Assembly (NCBI GenBank): GCA_900708905.1
Contig: CAADRB010000021.1
Span: forward strand, 584,258 to 648,257
Direction: 5' to 3'
DNA length: 64,000 nt
DNA from: Hymenolepis diminuta
Taxonomy: Eukaryota > Platyhelminthes > Cestoda > Cyclophyllidea > Hymenolepididae
This document shows, in pieces, positions 60,097 through 64,000 of this stretch (positions within the stretch are counted from its first letter, which is position 1; each line of letters opens with the position of its first letter). The notes under the pieces are model-generated. The model ran no database searches, was not told where the DNA came from, and saw nothing but the letters and a program-made list of their open reading frames with translations. The translations under genes and the position numbers were made by a program.

Positions 60097-63000
60097 AGTG
60101 TTCAACACCAGCTACTTTTATACTTAAGTAGATCTTCCTTCATTGTTAAGTTTCTTAGGGGACCACAGTTTTTTAACAAAATGTATAATTGGACATTTAG
60201 TCTTTCAAAATTTAGATGCAGTCTCCATTTATGGAGTGATTAGGTAAAGGCGTACATTTTTGGTACTCCGGTTAACTCTTTAGCTAGATACAATTAGTCA
60301 TGAACCTTCAATATCGAAATATCTTCGAGGCACTTGTTGAGACGGTTGAGTCGGTGGCAGTCTGACAGGGAAAATGTTTCTAAACTGACAAAATGTAAAG
60401 GCAATTATGAGCTGACCATGTGCATTTCCTTTGTTTTTTCCATATCCAAATGAAATAATTGTAGTAAAACAATTTTGACAACAATTTAAAATTCTGCATT
60501 TTGCATTTCCGTAGGTCAAAGCACATTAATTAAATATTTGCCTAGAAGATGAAGTCTTCCACGTGAGTTAATCAAGTGGTATGATTTCTCTTTTCAAATA
60601 ATTTTTGATTATTTGTTCAATGGATAAGAGATGGTTAGGGATTCCAAGTTAATTTTAATCAAGTGTTAAGTTGGTTATTTGCACATTACTAATGGAAAAT
60701 TTTGGTCAGCTATAACATTACGGGAGAAACTTTATATGATGGGAAGTTTTTAGCAAAGTTTTACTTAAACTCTTTATATCTACTATTTTAATGTCATTAA
60801 TGGACGCAATAAAGTTGGGCTGTTACTAGCAGAGAGCAAGAATTTCGGAGAGAAGACATCTGTTTGTAGCAGTCTGGTTTTAATTATGAAATATAATTGC
60901 AGGAGATCCTTAACGATATAGGAATGACAGATCGTTATACATATAGATAAATACGTAAGGATATATCAGAGGGGCGCAAGGAAAGGGGAAATTTTTCTAA
61001 AAAAAAGCAGGGGTATCTTATGTCAGAACCAGTTAATTCGGGACATAGCAGGGATAATAACCAGAGACCGTAGAACTATAAAAAGAGTAGGCATTTAAAA
61101 GACTTGATTTGCTTAACGAGGTATGATTTAAAAATAGCATATATATTTAAAATCTTAAAGCATTTTCTTTCCCAACTATCAGACGATGAATCCACTACCA
61201 TTATTTTCAAATACCTTAAGTTCTGATACCTATTTCATTCAACACAACAATCGGAAATAAAAAGAAATCATGGAAATATATCTCATTTTACACCACTTAC
61301 TTGCGGATGGTGGAATATGGAACATCATTTATTCTTCTGAACTTGAATAGGTCAAATGTAAGGTTTCAGCTACTTTCAAACAAGCTTGTAAATTTTGTGA
61401 TTACAAAAAAGAAAATAAGGTCAAGCTTTCATTTTGGAAATCTACGAAATTCTCCCACTATGTATAGCTATTTGTCCCTTTCCTTGAGACCAATATAAAA
61501 TGAGAATTTTCTTATTGTCATACACACTAAATTTTGAGCAAACATATGAAAATCAGGAAACATCGTTCATGCTACATAGTGCATTATAAGTGTGAATCTG
61601 ATCGGCTCTAAATGGGGAGAATCATAATTTATCAATGGCATGTGATATGTCACTCGTCGCATTTATGCCAGTCCCTCGAATTGGTAAGAGTTTCTTATAT
61701 TCCTCTTTTTAAGCAGAGTGTGTCCCAGAAACGTCCCTTTGTTTTGCTAGTCGCTTGTTAAAACTCAGTGAAGCAGACCTCAAAACGTAGTCCTTTTGTA
61801 CCTTAATTGACGTATTCAGTTACTCTCAAGTCCTCTACTTGGAGTACAATGGGTCTTGAGATGATGTGTTATCTGGACATCCTAGAGGTAGCAGAAAGCT
61901 CTAATCTTGTGCCGCAACAAGATAACTGAAAATAACAGGCGATACATCTAATGTTAGAAAAAACTAGTTTCGAGTGTTAGCTGTTAGCTAGAATAAAGAG
62001 AAACCTTTTTAGCAATTATTCTATCACTTTTTGAGAGAAATTTAATCCTATTAGCAGATAATATTTTTAGTACATTTTAAATAAATTTTTGGTGTCCTAC
62101 TTGAAATTCAAAATTCTTAATGTTGGTGGAGTTGTCATTTTTTAAGAGGATAATTTGATTTATAAGGAGCAATCATATTTGAGCGCATATTTCTCTGGAA
62201 TGCAACCATTTTCGAAATTTTTATGTAACATTAGTAAATGATATGATTCAAGAAAATTGGTTATTTTTCATCCCAATCGAAGATAAGGGAAATAAATTGA
62301 AATATTTTTTTATATTACAATTATATGGACTGAACTAAGCAGTAAAAGTGACAAATCTAATATCCACAATTGTCATCTAGCGTTGTAAAATTGCGGAGAT
62401 GTTACATCACAGAAAAGACGATAAAAAGTCACCAAGAGAGCAATTTCTCTGGTACTTTTAAGAAATTCCCTTGCCTTTGACATTCGATAGGTGCTTAGTA
62501 TTTTGGCGATGAGTAACGTTTGAGCAAATTAATAAAAGGAAGAGTGGAGAAATATATTTTCTACCATCGTTTAGGCATTTCTAGTTGATTAGAAATAATC
62601 CATTTACGTGTATTTCAAATTATCAGATACCTCGAAATTGATTGATATCTAAGTTAAATAATACTCATTATCACGTACATTGGGAAACTCCCAGAAGAAC
62701 ACTGGAGAGAACGGGTATTGTGTGGATCACACAGTATTATGTTGTGTCATTTATAACGGAAAAATAGACAAAATGGACATATTTAAGGTCAGGTCACATC
62801 ATCATGTCTTAAAGATAGTTTATCCATTCACAATGCATTGATAGTCTGGGTACCAGAGAGATCAATTTTATAATTTTATCCTGAAGAAGGGTGAAAAATG
62901 CACAAAAGAGATGGGACAATAAGGAATGAATGCTGGAAATGGCTGCAGAATATGATAACATAGAAAAACCTGGTTAAGCTCCTGCCCTTCCGAGCAAGAT

Positions 63001-64000
63001 ACAGAGGAGATAAAAGAGAGTAGAATAATATTTATACATGCAGAAAATCGACGTAAGCAAGTGAATGATGATATGGCTAAGTAGTAAAAATTAATAAGTA
63101 GGAGTTAGATTACAGAAGAAAATTGACCAAAATCTAAGATCCAGAAATAAGTGAAGCTTAATATTTGTCATAGAAACTGAAACTCAGTGCGTGGACTTGG
63201 TAAAGTTAATTCTAGTCAAGGTGCACCCTCACTAATGTTGTCATGCTGCTTTGAGTTGAAAGATGATTTACAAATGTTATGCATTCTCTATTTTTCTTCC
63301 ACGCATGTTCAGAGTTTTCTAAAAAAGAAGCGATTGGTTTGAACGCGTCTTGATTTATTACACGATAAGAGTGATTCGTGCTATTCTTAAGCTATTCCCT
63401 TCTTTCTCATTGAATCCTGCTACACGATCGTGACAGTGTTTACGTTAATAACTCTAAAAATGCTTATCTATATAACCAAATCCGCTAAAAAGTCATTGGA
63501 TTCACTTTCGAAATTGAATGGATTTTGGCATTTCAATATCAAAAGACAGGCTAAATTCGGAGGAGTTAAGAAAGTTAAACGAGCATATTAAAGGTTCTGC
63601 ATGTAGCGGCTCCCTATTCCTACCGGTGATTTTTCCATTTTTGTTACCACTTCAGAGGGTGCACTTTGCTCACACTCCTCAGATGCACATTTGGGACGCC
63701 ATGGCTTAAACGTGTAGTTACTATACGTTATCACACGACGTTTTCGTTTGATGACGCACAAATCTCTTCCACGAATGATTTCACTCACATGCGCAATTAA
63801 ATCATTGCTTTGCATTCTCTTACTATTTCAATTAATAAAGATGCACTTTATTTTGTCCTCTTACAAATACAATAATAACGAGTATTCTGCACTCTTGGCC
63901 TCCTTCTTTGAAGCATTTAGATTAGCTGATTTGAAGATTAGTTTTGTCAATAGCTTCTCATCCATTTCGGATTGTTAGGATGTGCAGAGTAAACTATTTT
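60097..64000. other. Non-coding stretch at the right end, no gene recognised
   Basis: Only short frames without domains are present (longest about 76 codons). The segment 63.5-63.75 kb is slightly less AT-rich and open in overlapping frames on both strands, but no family is recognised. I see no tRNA or clear transposon. Confidence 0.55.

Overview
The window is AT-rich animal nuclear DNA carrying parts or all of four intron-containing protein genes, all on the + strand, separated by long non-coding stretches. Very short introns (44, 63, 77, 78 and 121 nt) sit beside kilobase-scale ones. The protein set (fimbrin/plastin, protocadherin, RING E3 ligase, SH2/Cdc25-like adaptor) is metazoan. AT-richness, mini-introns and divergent but recognisable bilaterian proteins suggest a flatworm, most likely a cestode of the Hymenolepis kind. 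That placement is inference; no rRNA or mitochondrial marker is present to prove it. No bacterial-type features (operons, CRISPR, prophage) are present.

Layout. (1) 1-1018: last coding exon of a fimbrin/plastin-like actin-bundling gene, whose N-terminal part lies outside the window. It ends in an unusual basic, Ser-rich tail of about 290 residues. (2) About 1.0-32.7 kb: a ~31 kb stretch in which I find no convincing coding exon. It holds a 670-base assembly gap (15488-16157), a tRNA-derived SINE-like fragment, a decayed Ty3/gypsy integrase fragment, a foldback element near 19.0 kb and diverged dispersed repeats. (3) About 32.7-49.0 kb: a complete protocadherin gene. A CCAAT/E-box promoter candidate and a probable 5' UTR exon precede one giant exon encoding signal peptide, seven cadherin repeats and the transmembrane helix. 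A 9.3 kb intron follows, then three exons encoding a ~350-residue Ser/Pro-rich cytoplasmic tail. (4) 51.56-52.11 kb: a small three-exon gene for a 141-residue RING-finger protein with a C-terminal membrane anchor. (5) About 56.1-60.1 kb: a five-exon (or more) gene for a BCAR3/SH2D3 (NSP)-family adaptor, with an N-terminal SH2 domain and a C-terminal Cdc25-like domain. Its SH2 domain has lost the phosphotyrosine-binding arginine. (6) 60.1-64.0 kb: no gene recognised.

Three of the four genes fit an adhesion/cytoskeleton theme: actin bundling, cadherin adhesion, and an adaptor of the Cas/integrin signalling type. I see no evidence that they are co-regulated. The most notable points are the degenerate SH2 pocket, the 39-residue insertion in the protocadherin EC1 cysteine loop, the fimbrin tail, the membrane-anchored mini-RING protein, and a possible intronic polyadenylation isoform of the protocadherin.
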